From Calothrix sp. NIES-4105 (GTDB taxonomy: Bacteria; Cyanobacteriota; Cyanobacteriia; Cyanobacteriales; Nostocaceae): a stretch of 64,000 nucleotides of DNA. Below are positions 56,216 to 64,000 of the stretch, one piece after another. Numbering within the stretch: position 1 is the first letter of the stretch; every line of letters starts with the position of its first letter. The notes beneath the pieces are model-generated. The model was not told the origin of the DNA and searched no databases. It saw only the letters and a program-made list of their open reading frames with translations. Both the position numbers and the translations under genes were made by a program. The stretch lies in assembly GCF_002368415.1 (NCBI RefSeq), contig NZ_AP018292.1:62001-126000 (forward strand). The letters run 5' to 3'.

Positions 56216-56548
56216 ATGCCGTGGCTATACGTCCCTTATAAAAAATCAGAAGAGATAAAAGATTCGGATGAACTCTGGTATGTTGGGTTTGATAAAATAT
56301 ATTTTCAAGTAGAAGAAAATTGTATTTACTTCGAGTATCAATCTAATAGTAAAGCTTCTGTCAGCGCTAGCCGTAATAAAGATAACTTTGCTGTAAGAGT
56401 GGCGCCGGACGGTAAAATTAAAGGCAAGGGTTCTGTTACTCATAAAGCCACAATTGAAAATGCCTATAACTGGTATAAAATCGCTACTGGAGAAACACAC
56501 ACTAATTTATCATCCAAATTTGTTGACTCCCTGATTTATGATGAGTAA
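56216..56548 (+). CDS. Small duplicated protein, copy 2
   Basis: 110 residues: MPWLYVPYKKSEEIKDSDEL, WYVGFDKIYFQVEENCIYFE, then RVAPDGKIKGKGSVTHKATI. Paralogue of 48455-48790; here it stands without the HNH gene, which survives only as the fragment at 53326. Substitutions are mostly conservative, so both copies look functional. Downstream homology with copy 1 ends at GGCGCC (56578-56583). Confidence 0.6.
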   Translation: MPWLYVPYKKSEEIKDSDELWYVGFDKIYFQVEENCIYFEYQSNSKASVSASRNKDNFAVRVAPDGKIKGKGSVTHKATIENAYNWYKIATGETHTNLSSKFVDSLIYDE

Positions 56549-56603
56549 GAGTACTTGTAAGGTATTAGAATAAATACGGCGCCTGAATACACTATAAGTA
56601 AGG

Positions 56604-57461
56604 ATGAGTAAAAAGCCTAAAGGTTGGTATAAAGACATAGTATTACGTCCTGTTCTCAACGTAGACGGCTATATGCCCTATGAAAAAATTTGTGGACATG
56701 TAGCTGATGTATATTACTCAGTTGACCCCAAAAGCATCGAGCGACAGGTACTAGACCGCGCGCGCGATTCATTATTTATCAGTACATACACTCTGTTTAA
56801 AGTAGGTCAAGCGAAGTGTCCCGCCTATTGGGTAAATAGTGACCTACTAGCAGCATTAGCTCAATCAGATTTATCAGTAGAAGCTGAAAATCTAAATTGG
56901 GCAATGGAAACAGGAATATTCATGCTACCAATAGGCGCCGTACTCTCTCCAGAAAATTATGCTGTACAAGCACTTTATTGGCACTGCGACAAAGAACGCA
57001 GTTTATTATATTGGGCTGCTACTGATGGAATTAATATATTTTGTCGTAGATATAGATTAGAGGACAATGAGAGGAAAATTAGACATATAGACGCTCAAGA
57101 ATTAGACTCAGAAACTGTAGTAGATTTTAATGAATATCTACAATCTATATTTTTAAGATTATTACTAATAATGGAAGCTCGACCAGAGTATGTTGATACA
57201 ACTAGCGAGCGAGTAATTGTAAATAAAGGTTTCTCTAAAAGCAGTGAGAAAGATTATTATAAACCTTTGTGGATAGGTAAAGAATATCGGTTAAGAAAAG
57301 AAGGTAATACTGAAAATACAGGCACCAGTACGGGAAGTTCAAAGTCAATGCACTGGCGCCGGGGCTATCTAAGAAATCAAGCTTATGGAGAGGGACGGAG
57401 TAAAAGAAAGCTTATTTGGATAGAACCAGTATTAGTAATGGGTAGCGCCTCTGATTTATAA
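56604..57461 (+). CDS. Protein with AcrVA2-like C-terminal tail
   Basis: 285 residues. The middle (WAMETGIFMLPIGAVLSPEN, LYWHCDKERSLLYWAATDGI) has the LP..-strand and W-rich sheet seen in the AcrVA2 family, and the C-terminus ends SKSMHWRRGYLRNQAYGEGR, SKRKLIWIEPVLV, a strong 'HWRRGHWR.....GRS..KLIWI.P' signature. Related in architecture to 12290-13615 but diverged. Many plasmids carry such genes; only a few members are proven anti-CRISPR proteins. Function here is uncertain. Confidence 0.55.
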   Translation: MSKKPKGWYKDIVLRPVLNVDGYMPYEKICGHVADVYYSVDPKSIERQVLDRARDSLFISTYTLFKVGQAKCPAYWVNSDLLAALAQSDLSVEAENLNWAMETGIFMLPIGAVLSPENYAVQALYWHCDKERSLLYWAATDGINIFCRRYRLEDNERKIRHIDAQELDSETVVDFNEYLQSIFLRLLLIMEARPEYVDTTSERVIVNKGFSKSSEKDYYKPLWIGKEYRLRKEGNTENTGTSTGSSKSMHWRRGYLRNQAYGEGRSKRKLIWIEPVLVMGSASDL

Positions 57462-57487
57462 GCTACATTTAATATGATTCACTTGAG

Positions 57488-57513
57488 ATTCTTAGAATCA
57501 TCCCTAAGAATCG
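57488..57513. other. Perfect 9-bp hairpin
   Basis: GATTCTTAG (57488-57496) and CTAAGAATC (57505-57513) with an 8-base loop, 27 bases after the stop of 56604-57461. It could end that transcript, though no T-run follows directly. Confidence 0.5.
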
Positions 57514-57561
57514 TTTCCACCTTATAGTAAACGCTATGAGGTGGTTTTTATAATAAGGCGC

Positions 57562-57630
57562 CTAATCAACCATCATTTCAGTGGGAGCTGTGCATCGAAG
57601 GGCGCGCGCGCTGACTCATCAGAATGTTTT
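57562..57630 (-). pseudogene. Decayed C-terminal fragment of the gene at 59384
   Basis: The minus strand has KHSDESARA and, after a frame change, EMMVD then stop, against EHSDEEARA...AEMLVD in the intact gene. It begins at a GGCGCC (57558-57563). Confidence 0.55.
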
Positions 57631-57715
57631 AATACTTATGTTTGCCATAAAACGGCACCTGACTTTAGGGTGCTGCTACCATATATAATCATTGTGTTAT
57701 TATCTAGATGGAAAA

Positions 57716-58489
57716 ATGTATTTTAACTTTTTCATTAGTTCTAGTATTGGTTTTGTTGTTCTATTACTCCTAGCTTTTGGGATATTACAGTGGTTTAATA
57801 TTCCTACAGGTAATTTCCTAGACTGGGTAATTGGTGGTGCAAGCTTTTGGTGGTTATTAGTAATTGTCACTGTACCTTGGAACGTTCATTTTCAGGCAAA
57901 ACAAGTTTTAGCAGAAGCAGAACAATCACAAGAAAAAGGTATTCCTGTAGATGAAAAACAATTAGCATACGTTAAAATTCTAGCAAAGCGTTCTTTTGTA
58001 GTTGCGCTCGTCTTGCACTTAGTATCAACCCTTAGTCTTTATATACTTGCTGCTGTTGGTATTAGCGCTGTGGGATACATTGGTTCTGGTGCTGCTCTAT
58101 TATTAACAGGTTTGCGACCAGCTATTAGTGCATATGAATATTTATCCACCAGGTTACTTGCTATTCGTCAACAATGGACTTACCGCGCGAAGATATTGTT
58201 GAGTTACGCAGTCGTGTTTCTCAGTTAGAACAAACAGTCAAACGTATGACCGAACAACTAAACCCAGAACAACCTTATTCTCTGGCTGCTAATCAACAAA
58301 TTTATATTGATGAAACTCGTAAAGAATTAGCACGCTTGGCTAACAACGCGCGAAGAATTACGTGTTGTTAACCAATCAGAACACGAACGTTTGGTTGGGG
58401 AAACTAGAAACGCAATTTCTCAATTGTCTACTGATGCTCAATTTTTAGACCATGTTCGCGAAATTATTCGGTTTTTCAAGACAGCATAA
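57716..58489 (+). pseudogene. Membrane/coiled-coil protein gene with two frameshifts
   Basis: From ATG 57716: two membrane helix pairs (FFISSSIGFVVLLLLAFGIL, SFWWLLVIVTVPW, FVVALVLHLVSTLSLYILAA). Near 58180 the frame must change to continue with EDIVELRSRVSQLEQTVKRM, and near 58349 it returns to the first frame for EELRVVNQSEHERLVGE, DAQFLDHVREIIRFFKTA. Both shifts fall at the string CGCGCGAAG. Either the gene is broken, or the assembly has errors at this motif, or expression uses frameshifting. Intact, it would be about 257 residues. Confidence 0.65.
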
Positions 58490-58575
58490 AGTCTGTAACT
58501 TCTTGCTTTTGGATTAAAAGCAATGTTACGACACGTATTATATAAAGATTTACAGGCGCCGATATCTCTATACCG

Positions 58576-58622
58576 TAAGTATTTAAGTATCTAGATACTT
58601 GAGTATTCAGATGTTTAAATTT
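58576..58622 (+). repeat. 8-bp periodic repeat
   Basis: TAAGTATT, TAAGTATC, TAGATACT, TGAGTATTC; contains the palindrome AAGTATCTAGATACTT. Follows a GGCGCC near 58556. Related to 13651, 59336 and 63634. Confidence 0.6.
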
Positions 58623-58652
58623 AGCCTTAATAAAGGTACATTTCAGCGCCCA

Positions 58653-58739
58653 TTAATCAACCATCATTTCAGCTAGCATGGCAGCGTTAATCGCGCGCGC
58701 TTCTTCATCGGAGCGTTCTAAAATATCAAAGGCGCCATC
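58653..58739 (-). pseudogene. GGCGCC-bounded C-terminal fragment of the gene at 59384
   Basis: DGAFDILERSDEEARAINAA, MLAEMMVD then stop, nearly the same as the end of 59384-59863. Homology is limited to the stretch between AGCGCC (58646) and GGCGCC (58731-58736); the corresponding stretch in the intact gene is between GGCGCC at 59376 and 59462. Confidence 0.85.
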
Positions 58740-58800
58740 AAGACATTGGAACATTACTTTATTGGCAATGGTCTTTCTTGTCAGTTTTGGCAATAAATTA

Positions 58801-59298
58801 ATGCTTAAAATCTTTACAAAAACTTCATTTAATGCTTGTGTATTTGGTGTAATAGCAACTTTATTATTAACCCAGATAGTAACAGCCCAGAAGCCAATAA
58901 AAAAGGATGAGGCGCCGAAAAATCAACCAGTACAAAAATATTCTGGTAATCAAGTAAAAACATATCCTGCCGATAATGACTTACCGATAGTTAGTTTAAT
59001 TACGATGCAGGAAGCTACCAAGAATTCTGGTTACATGCGAATAACGGAAGCTAAACTTACCACTTATGAGGAGTTTGCCGCGAAAACAGGGCAGTACAAA
59101 AAAATTTATTCAAACAACCGAATGATATGGATGATTTCTGGTTTTGTCCCAGGCAAACATACATCATCACGAGGCAGAATGACTTGTATTGCTGGCGCCA
59201 AAATTATTGAAGTTATTGATGCAGAAACAGGCGACAGTTTTGGTCGAGGCATTAAATGCCCACCAGGGAATGATAGAAGTACTTTATCCATCCCATAA
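58801..59298 (+). CDS. Small exported protein
   Basis: 165 residues from ATG 58801; the earlier ATG at 58678 would translate the antisense gene fragment, so it is rejected. A signal peptide (FGVIATLLLTQIVTAQ) precedes a basic Pro-rich linker and a globular domain (YMRITEAKLTTYEEFAAKTG, RMIWMISGFVPGKH, MTCIAGAKIIEVIDAETGDS). Family not recognised. Its 5' part is duplicated at 56051-56153. Confidence 0.6.
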   Translation: MLKIFTKTSFNACVFGVIATLLLTQIVTAQKPIKKDEAPKNQPVQKYSGNQVKTYPADNDLPIVSLITMQEATKNSGYMRITEAKLTTYEEFAAKTGQYKKIYSNNRMIWMISGFVPGKHTSSRGRMTCIAGAKIIEVIDAETGDSFGRGIKCPPGNDRSTLSIP

Positions 59299-59335
59299 GT
59301 ATTACAGGCACTATTTTAGGCGCCTACCCGATATC

Positions 59336-59364
59336 TAAGTATTTAAAAATTTAAGTACTTAGGT
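59336..59364 (+). repeat. 8-bp periodic repeat
   Basis: TAAGTATTTAAAAATTTAAG, then TACTTAGG; lies between GGCGCC at about 59319 and 59376. Third member of the octamer family. Confidence 0.5.
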
Positions 59365-59383
59365 TTATCGTGAAGGGCGCCTA

Positions 59384-59863
59384 TTAATCAACCAACATTT
59401 CAGCTAACATTGCATCGTTAATCGCGCGCGCTTCTTCATCAGAGTGTTCCAGAATATCAAAGGCGCCATTAATTGCTTCTTGTACTTTGGCTGGCAACGC
59501 TTCAAATTTATCTGTATCAATGATGTGAATTCTACAACCTGTGTATGGCGTAAAATCAATAAACGGTTGCATTCCATGTTTCATTAGTAGCTTAGACAAT
59601 AATATTATTGGTTGTCGAGGTTTATCATTGTCTGAAGTGCTGTTAATCTCCGAGGCAAAGTATCCGCACAGCCAGCTTAAACTATCAATATCCTGATTTA
59701 ATGTTTTTACCAAACCTTGTAATACTTTGTTGTTAAGCTCAACAGGGAGATTATCAAATATTTTATCAAGCGCTTCAGGATTCCGGTGCCGACAATTATT
59801 AACTGCTTGTTCAATAAATTTATCAAGTTTAGTAGGTTGGGATTTACCGAATCCTTTTGACAT
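59384..59863 (-). CDS. Conserved hypothetical protein
   Basis: 159 residues, helical: KLDKFIEQAVNNCRHRNPEA, LQGLVKTLNQDIDSLSWLCG, KQGM-like HGMQPFIDFTPYTG and an acidic end (ILEHSDEEARAINDAMLAEM). No family recognised. Fragments of its C-terminus recur at 58653-58739 and 57562-57630, all bordered by GGCGCC. Confidence 0.6.
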   Translation of the reverse strand: MSKGFGKSQPTKLDKFIEQAVNNCRHRNPEALDKIFDNLPVELNNKVLQGLVKTLNQDIDSLSWLCGYFASEINSTSDNDKPRQPIILLSKLLMKHGMQPFIDFTPYTGCRIHIIDTDKFEALPAKVQEAINGAFDILEHSDEEARAINDAMLAEMLVD

Positions 59864-60020
59864 ATACGCTATTAATTCACTCTTTGATATCCTCTATGCA
59901 GGCGCCTCTCTTCTAGCTTCTCGAAAATCTCTACACCTTGCTGGTAATTGGGCACTGTATATCTTGAGACTTTCCGAAACCATGTTTCACAGCACTACCC
60001 CATGTTTTGGTGATTATCCA

Positions 60021-60181
60021 GGCGCCGAATACATTTTGACATAAAGTTAAAACATAAAAGCGGGTATCTTTACGCCATCAAGCGTTCTGTACTGCAAGCA
60101 ATGGGGAAGAGAAATAAACCTTTAACAGCAGTACAAGAGAACTTACTATCTTTAATTGAAAAAGCTTATGGAGTTGGGTAA
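60021..60181 (+). pseudogene. C-terminal fragment of an unknown protein
   Basis: An open frame without a start, beginning at a GGCGCC (60021-60026), encodes SGYLYAIKRSVLQAMGKRNK, PLTAVQENLLSLIEKAYGVG then stop. It has protein-like composition and looks like the end of a helical domain. The family is unknown, and no intact copy is in the window. Confidence 0.4.
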
Positions 60182-60349
60182 ATGGGTGCCTACTATGATG
60201 CGCGCGCAGTTATATCATCTTGCACGTGCAACAAGTATTTATGTATTTATATTAGTAGGCGCCTGTTCATCTCTTTGATATTTTATTCCTAATGTTCACT
60301 TGAAAAACGCTATAACAATTTCGTTCCTTGTAATGAAAATATAACAAAT

Positions 60350-61249
60350 ATGATTTTATCCGGACAACAACGTGGAAAACTACGAGATGCTTTAATTAAT
60401 GCTTACCCCAATACATCATCCCTAGAGCGAATGTTGTCAGATGAATTAGATAAAAATCTAGGAGCAATTGCTGGCGAAGGGAGTTTACAAGAAATTGTCT
60501 TTAAATTAATAGAAGCAGCAAATTCTCAGGGATGGGTTGAAGATTTAGTCAGTGCCGCGCGTAAGCACAACCCTGGAAATTTAGAACTAAATGCTATTGC
60601 TAAAGAAATATTAAACCAACAACCCCGAATCCAAGAATTACAAAACATGCTTGTACAAGCGCGTAATCGAAACAATGCAAGTTATAAGCTTGTTGCTGCC
60701 TTAATTTTTATGATAATAATAAGTGTAATAACCAATCCAGAGGTTAGATGCTTGTTGAAACTGCAATGCCCTTCTACTTCTTCCGCCAATAATATAGCTA
60801 CTCCGACACCAGACAATACACTTTTACCACCTACAGCAGTTAATTCCTCCTTAAATACTCAAACTCTAAACAACTTTAAGTTTCAGTTTCAGGGTTGCCA
60901 GCGTAACGGTGAAAGAGTAGATTGTTCACTACTAATTACTAACTTGGATAAAGATAGAAATTTAGAGATTTATGCGTCTTATAACGATATTATATCTCGT
61001 GTTATTGATAATAAAGGAAAAGTATATTTTGCTAAAGAAGTACAATTCGGTGGTGAAAAAACTTACAACTTTCTTAGAGTGAATATGATTAAAGATATTC
61101 AATTTGAAGCAGTTCTTAGTTATGAAGTTAATTCGGAAGTAGATAAGTTTGAAGCAGTTGAAATTAGATATTATAATAACGATACCAGCTGGGGTAAAGT
61201 AGTCTACGATGAAACTAATAGCAATGATAAGTCCAGGCGCCTCTATTAA
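60350..61249 (+). CDS. EAD1-transmembrane-outer-domain protein
   Basis: 299 residues. Residues 1-90 are an EAD1 domain (LSGQQRGKLRDALINAYPNT, SQGWVEDLVSAARKHNPGN) closely matching the start of the CHAT protein at 5889-7400. Residues about 111-129 (SYKLVAALIFMIIISVITN) are a transmembrane helix; a Ser/Thr/Pro linker follows; residues about 172-290 form the beta domain also found in the exported protein at 27365 (FKFQFQGCQRNGERVDC, SRVIDNKGKVY). By known EAD logic, this would recruit the CHAT protease to the membrane when the outer domain senses something; that is inference. Confidence 0.8.
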   Translation: MILSGQQRGKLRDALINAYPNTSSLERMLSDELDKNLGAIAGEGSLQEIVFKLIEAANSQGWVEDLVSAARKHNPGNLELNAIAKEILNQQPRIQELQNMLVQARNRNNASYKLVAALIFMIIISVITNPEVRCLLKLQCPSTSSANNIATPTPDNTLLPPTAVNSSLNTQTLNNFKFQFQGCQRNGERVDCSLLITNLDKDRNLEIYASYNDIISRVIDNKGKVYFAKEVQFGGEKTYNFLRVNMIKDIQFEAVLSYEVNSEVDKFEAVEIRYYNNDTSWGKVVYDETNSNDKSRRLY

Positions 61250-61288
61250 AAAAGATTGAAAATAATATTTGATGGTGCCTCTCACTAC

Positions 61289-62482
61289 TCAATACCCAAC
61301 AGGTATAAATTTAGAGTTGTTACTAATGACATCTCTTCCAATCCTTGCTGCAACGCCTTCGGGTATACCATTGATAAGAAAGCAAGAAAGCTGTAGTTTA
61401 TACTCATTACCCTCTACATACGCACACGGCAAGTCTACATACTGCTGATAAACTTTGGCGTAGTGTGTATATTCGGGGTCTGGATTAGTAACTACTTCCG
61501 AGGCGCCTTTAACAATTTCTACTTCTCTACCTTCCCGTCCCCAGGTTGGTTTTGCTACATATGGTGGTTTGATTTGATCTGGCACCATAAAGGTTGGTAA
61601 AAAGTGGCTAAAATCTACCAACCCATCATTACTGAAAAAATCACTGCCCAACTCTGTAATCAAAGCCATTAAAGCTTTGTTTTGCAGAACAAAAGAACTA
61701 ACTGGATTAATTAAAGCGACTTTACGCGCGTAAACAAGTGGTTCAAAATAATCCCATAGGCTGACTCCTGAATTTGGGTCCTCGTCTTCGACCATCCATT
61801 CCGTAGGATAAATACGATACACAACGTCAACGATTTCTCCAGTGTCGTCATAACAATAGTGTTCGTCCATCTCCAGATTCTCAACAGCACAGAACCGAGA
61901 CTTGTAATTACACAAAGACCTAAGATACTCAACTGTTCCAATATCCTCCGGCGCCTTTGATAACGCAGCAAAGACGATATTACACTTACTCGGCGCCTTA
62001 CCCAAATATCTAGCCGACTCCTCAATGTACTTATTGAGTTCACGTTTGAGTACTGCCTCAGCATTGATATTAGGGTCAACTTTACCAAAATGTGACGCGA
62101 CAATACCGTTCATCTTAAAAGTCTCTACTATAAATGTGGCAACTTCCGCGTTACACTCCAGTAAGTAAATGTTGTCATTACTAACGGCAAAATCGCAGTG
62201 GGCAATAAAAGGCGCCTGTGTGTTGCTTCTAATTAGTCGTAGTGTTTCTTCTGGGTAATCGAATTCTTCTACAAGTGTTTGATCATCAAACCTCTTCATG
62301 ACTTTGCCAGCTTTGTTTAAAACTTTCCACACACTCGCTGCCGCGCGCCGAACTCGTTCTATCGTAGAAGGCGCCACTGTTAACACGTCATAGCAAGCGT
62401 AATCATCAACATCGTACCAACAAAAAATATCTTTGTACTGTTCGTAGAACTCGTGTCTTGGAGGCCGGAGATTGTTCAACAT
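61289..62482 (-). CDS. Glutathionylspermidine-synthase-like ATP-grasp protein
   Basis: 397 residues. ATP-grasp C-terminal type of glutathionylspermidine synthase (GSP_synth; YgiC/YjfC-like): PFIAHCDFAVSNDNIYLLEC, NAEVATFIVETFKMNG, YRIYPTEWMVED, FLPTFMVPDQIKPPYVAKP, TWGREGREVEIV. The length fits a stand-alone synthetase half without the amidase. Such enzymes join an amine to a carboxylate with ATP. The upstream fragment at 62507-62713 looks like the partner gene of the known YgiB-YgiC pair. The codons are GGCGCC-rich. Confidence 0.85.
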   Translation of the reverse strand: MLNNLRPPRHEFYEQYKDIFCWYDVDDYACYDVLTVAPSTIERVRRAAASVWKVLNKAGKVMKRFDDQTLVEEFDYPEETLRLIRSNTQAPFIAHCDFAVSNDNIYLLECNAEVATFIVETFKMNGIVASHFGKVDPNINAEAVLKRELNKYIEESARYLGKAPSKCNIVFAALSKAPEDIGTVEYLRSLCNYKSRFCAVENLEMDEHYCYDDTGEIVDVVYRIYPTEWMVEDEDPNSGVSLWDYFEPLVYARKVALINPVSSFVLQNKALMALITELGSDFFSNDGLVDFSHFLPTFMVPDQIKPPYVAKPTWGREGREVEIVKGASEVVTNPDPEYTHYAKVYQQYVDLPCAYVEGNEYKLQLSCFLINGIPEGVAARIGRDVISNNSKFIPVGY

Positions 62483-62506
62483 ACGCGCGCTTTTAAATTA
62501 AATTGA

Positions 62507-62713
62507 TTAAGAACCTGAACCACCGGAGCGAAAACTACCAAAGCCACTAGCTCTGCTACTAGGAGCGCTGCGGTAGTGGGGACTTACATAAGTTCCGTTG
62601 CTACGAGTGTAACCACTAACATAAACTCTCGAACTACTATAACCAGAGTATCCAGAGTACCCGGAGTAACCACTACTTCCTGTACTACTATAAGTACTGC
62701 TCGAATCATCCGC
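62507..62713 (-). pseudogene. Ser/Gly/Tyr-rich fragment of the GSP_synth partner (YgiB-like)
   Basis: The minus strand encodes DDSSSTYSSTGSSGYSGYSG, then VYVSGYTRSNGTYVSPHYR and SGFGSFRSGGSGS with stop at 62507-62509. There is an in-frame TAA directly upstream and no start codon, so the N-terminal part is gone. Position 25 bases before the GSP_synth start on the same strand suggests the old operon partner. Confidence 0.55.
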
Positions 62714-62855
62714 TTAACGATGGCGCCAGTTGGTATATGGGCAAGAATTTAACGGCGATATGTATGTAAATGGTGAAGATTTCTCTTAACTATTTACAAT
62801 TTAGTTTTCATTCATAGAATATCTGATACATACAGATATATTGCTTTATCAATAA

Positions 62856-63122
62856 CTAAGCATTCTCGTTTGAATTTTCGTTTTCATCGTTAGTACTTTG
62901 GATAGTACGTTTATTAAAGGCAGGGAATGTAAATTTAGGATACTGCTCTTCACACGCGTGCAGTTTATCAAATATAGGCGCCTCCACACCAGTCACAACA
63001 CACCAAACGCGCGCACGGGTGAGAGCAACATGAGCATTTAAATTTAATTCAAAAGTACTACTTAATAAGGAACGGGCAACAGCGAGGAACAAACTATTGA
63101 ACGTTCCGTAATTAGGTTTAGT
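62856..63122 (-). pseudogene. C-terminal fragment of a UvrD-type helicase
   Basis: TKPNYGTFNSLFLAVARS, then NAHVALTRARVWCVVTGVEA; 'VALTRAR..CVVTG' is motif VI of superfamily 1 helicases. An in-frame stop lies just upstream, and the ATPase part is missing. A TTG at 63092 could start a 78-residue product, but the motif context marks it as a remnant. Confidence 0.6.
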
Positions 63123-63130
63123 TTACTCCG

Positions 63131-63364
63131 CTATTCTTGTTTTTCCTGTTTTGGCTTGATATCCTTATCATTCTGGAGTCCTAACAACTCGTGCAGATGG
63201 TAATAAATCCCATACTTAACTTCACTCTCAACTTTATACCTTCTTCCATAGCCTCCGCCTTCTCCTCCTCCATCAAGCGTGTGACCATCATCACAAGAGC
63301 TGTATTCTTCCTCATCGACTCTTTTTCTTCCTGCCATCTCTATCAATTCTTTTTGCTTTTCCAT
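63131..63364 (-). CDS. Small hydrophilic protein
   Basis: 77 residues with AAGGAGG 8 bases before the ATG, the best ribosome-binding site in this region. Sequence: QKELIEMAGRKRVDEEEYSS, GHTLDGGGEGGGYGRRYKVE, then a helical HLHELLGLQND. Family not recognised. Confidence 0.5.
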   Translation of the reverse strand: MEKQKELIEMAGRKRVDEEEYSSCDDGHTLDGGGEGGGYGRRYKVESEVKYGIYYHLHELLGLQNDKDIKPKQEKQE

Positions 63365-63664
63365 TAACTTATCCTCCTTTATCTCTTGTAGTTTTTTACA
63401 AAGCGAGCTTCAAATAAGAAACCCGCTTTTTTACGATACTTACTATATATTCTTTCTGAACTGCAAGAACTTATGCACCCATTACATATAGTGCTTCCCA
63501 GCTAGGGCGAGGTACATTTTTAACGGCGCCTTTATGAGTTGTTTGAAGCGTGAAGAATGTGGCGCCTGTTGATTAACATAAGATAGCTCTTCATAGTAGG
63601 GGCAAAGCCTGAACGTTAACAGGCGCCTCATATAAAGTATCTAAGTATCTGAGTATTTAAGTAC
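63365..63664. other. Spacer with GGCGCC cluster and octamer repeat
   Basis: No gene. Holds three GGCGCC (near 63525, 63561 and 63622), and the 8-bp periodic tract 63634-63670 begins here. Confidence 0.5.
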
Positions 63665-63670
63665 CTAAAT
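63634..63670 (+). repeat. 8-bp periodic repeat
   Basis: AAAGTATC, TAAGTATC, TGAGTATT, TAAGTACC, TAAAT: the clearest tract of the family; follows GGCGCC at 63622. Confidence 0.7.
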
Positions 63671-64000
63671 AACAGAGCATTTAACTTTATAAGCGGCTGC
63701 CGTTGCGATTGCTTCCTTGTCTTCGGATGTTAAAAGTTGTTGAAGTAGAGATTGTAGTACATGTCGGTTAGAAATAAATTCTTCGTTATATAGCTCATCC
63801 TGCTTTAGCACAGTTTCGAGGTAAGGAAGTATATCAGGGGATGGGGAGATTAATTTTTCTTTTATACAAGTGCGTGCGGTTTCAAGTGCTGGCTTTCTAC
63901 CAACTCCCAAGTCCATACTTTCAAGCGTCAAGCGTATTTCTCGGTTTAAGGATATACGTAAGGTTTTTAGGCGCCAGTACAAACCTGGATTAAGTAACAG
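63665..64000 (-). CDS. C-terminal part of a hypothetical protein (cut by window edge)
   Basis: The minus-strand frame is open to the last base of the window (LLLNPGLYWRLKTLRIS...), so the true start lies outside. The visible 111 residues include LTLESMDLGVGRKPALETAR, YLETVLKQDELYNEEFISN and LQQLLTSEDKEAIATAAAYK; helical and charged. No family recognised. A GGCGCC is inside at 63970. Confidence 0.5.
   Translation of the reverse strand: MLLNPGLYWRLKTLRISLNREIRLTLESMDLGVGRKPALETARTCIKEKLISPSPDILPYLETVLKQDELYNEEFISNRHVLQSLLQQLLTSEDKEAIATAAAYKVKCSVI

Noticed and set aside
58678-58800. N-terminal extension of the gene at 58801
   Set aside because: The extension translates the antisense of a gene fragment (58653-58739); the ATG at 58801 gives a clean signal peptide and lies in the segment duplicated at 56051.

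Overview
The window reads as accessory DNA of a filamentous, probably heterocyst-forming cyanobacterium of the Rivularia/Calothrix/Nostoc kind. This is inferred from an intact psbA (photosystem II D1), a Ycf66-like protein, a GUN4 domain fused to a CHAT protease, a type IV pilin G/H-like protein, PEP-CTERM proteins, large haemagglutinin-type exoproteins and a Nif11-like peptide. The DNA is AT-rich. A replicative helicase gene (dnaB) next to a Rep-like partner at the left end, several plasmid-type genes and many broken genes suggest a plasmid or a plastic island, not conserved chromosome.

Layout. 0-5 kb: plasmid-maintenance-like genes (C-terminal fragment, HTH protein, dnaB, Nif11-like) and a patch of gene fragments. 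5-9 kb: membrane protein, EAD1-CHAT-GUN4 protein, small ribbon-helix-helix-like gene, GIY-YIG protein. 9.5-12.2 kb: two tandem Cys-ended small proteins and a broken haemagglutinin gene. 12.3-16.1 kb: AcrVA2-like protein, HD protein, psbA. 16.4-26 kb: haemagglutinin gene, an IS607 element, an Excalibur-domain protein and an IS605-like tnpB with a decayed tnpA. 26-37 kb: a run of small exported or membrane-anchored proteins interleaved with repeats, then two PEP-CTERM genes (one interrupted). 38.6-40.2 kb: a lone TnpB/Cas12-like nuclease. 41-50.9 kb: HNH nucleases, the largest haemagglutinin, an M15-like protein, a two-repeat orphan CRISPR locus and a DUF488 pair. 51-64 kb: plasmid-type genes, a Tat-exported GMC oxidoreductase, a second AcrVA2-like protein, a second EAD1 protein, a glutathionylspermidine-synthase-like ATP-grasp enzyme and a helicase remnant.

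The strongest whole-window signal is the palindrome GGCGCC. I counted 15 copies in the first 5.1 kb, where well under one is expected for DNA this AT-rich, and the density looks similar throughout. It behaves like the cyanobacterial HIP1 repeat, but I saw no GCGATCGC. Many duplicated segments and gene fragments begin or end exactly at a GGCGCC (or decayed GGTGCC/GGCACC), as if GGCGCC-bounded blocks were being copied around.

Two other candidates stand out. One is a three-copy family of short predicted RNAs, a mini-hairpin plus a terminator with compensatory base changes, inside a roughly 270-bp repeat. The other is a dispersed EAD1 conflict system: the EAD1-CHAT-GUN4 protease, the EAD1-transmembrane protein at 60.35 kb and an exported protein at 27.4 kb that shares the latter's outer domain.
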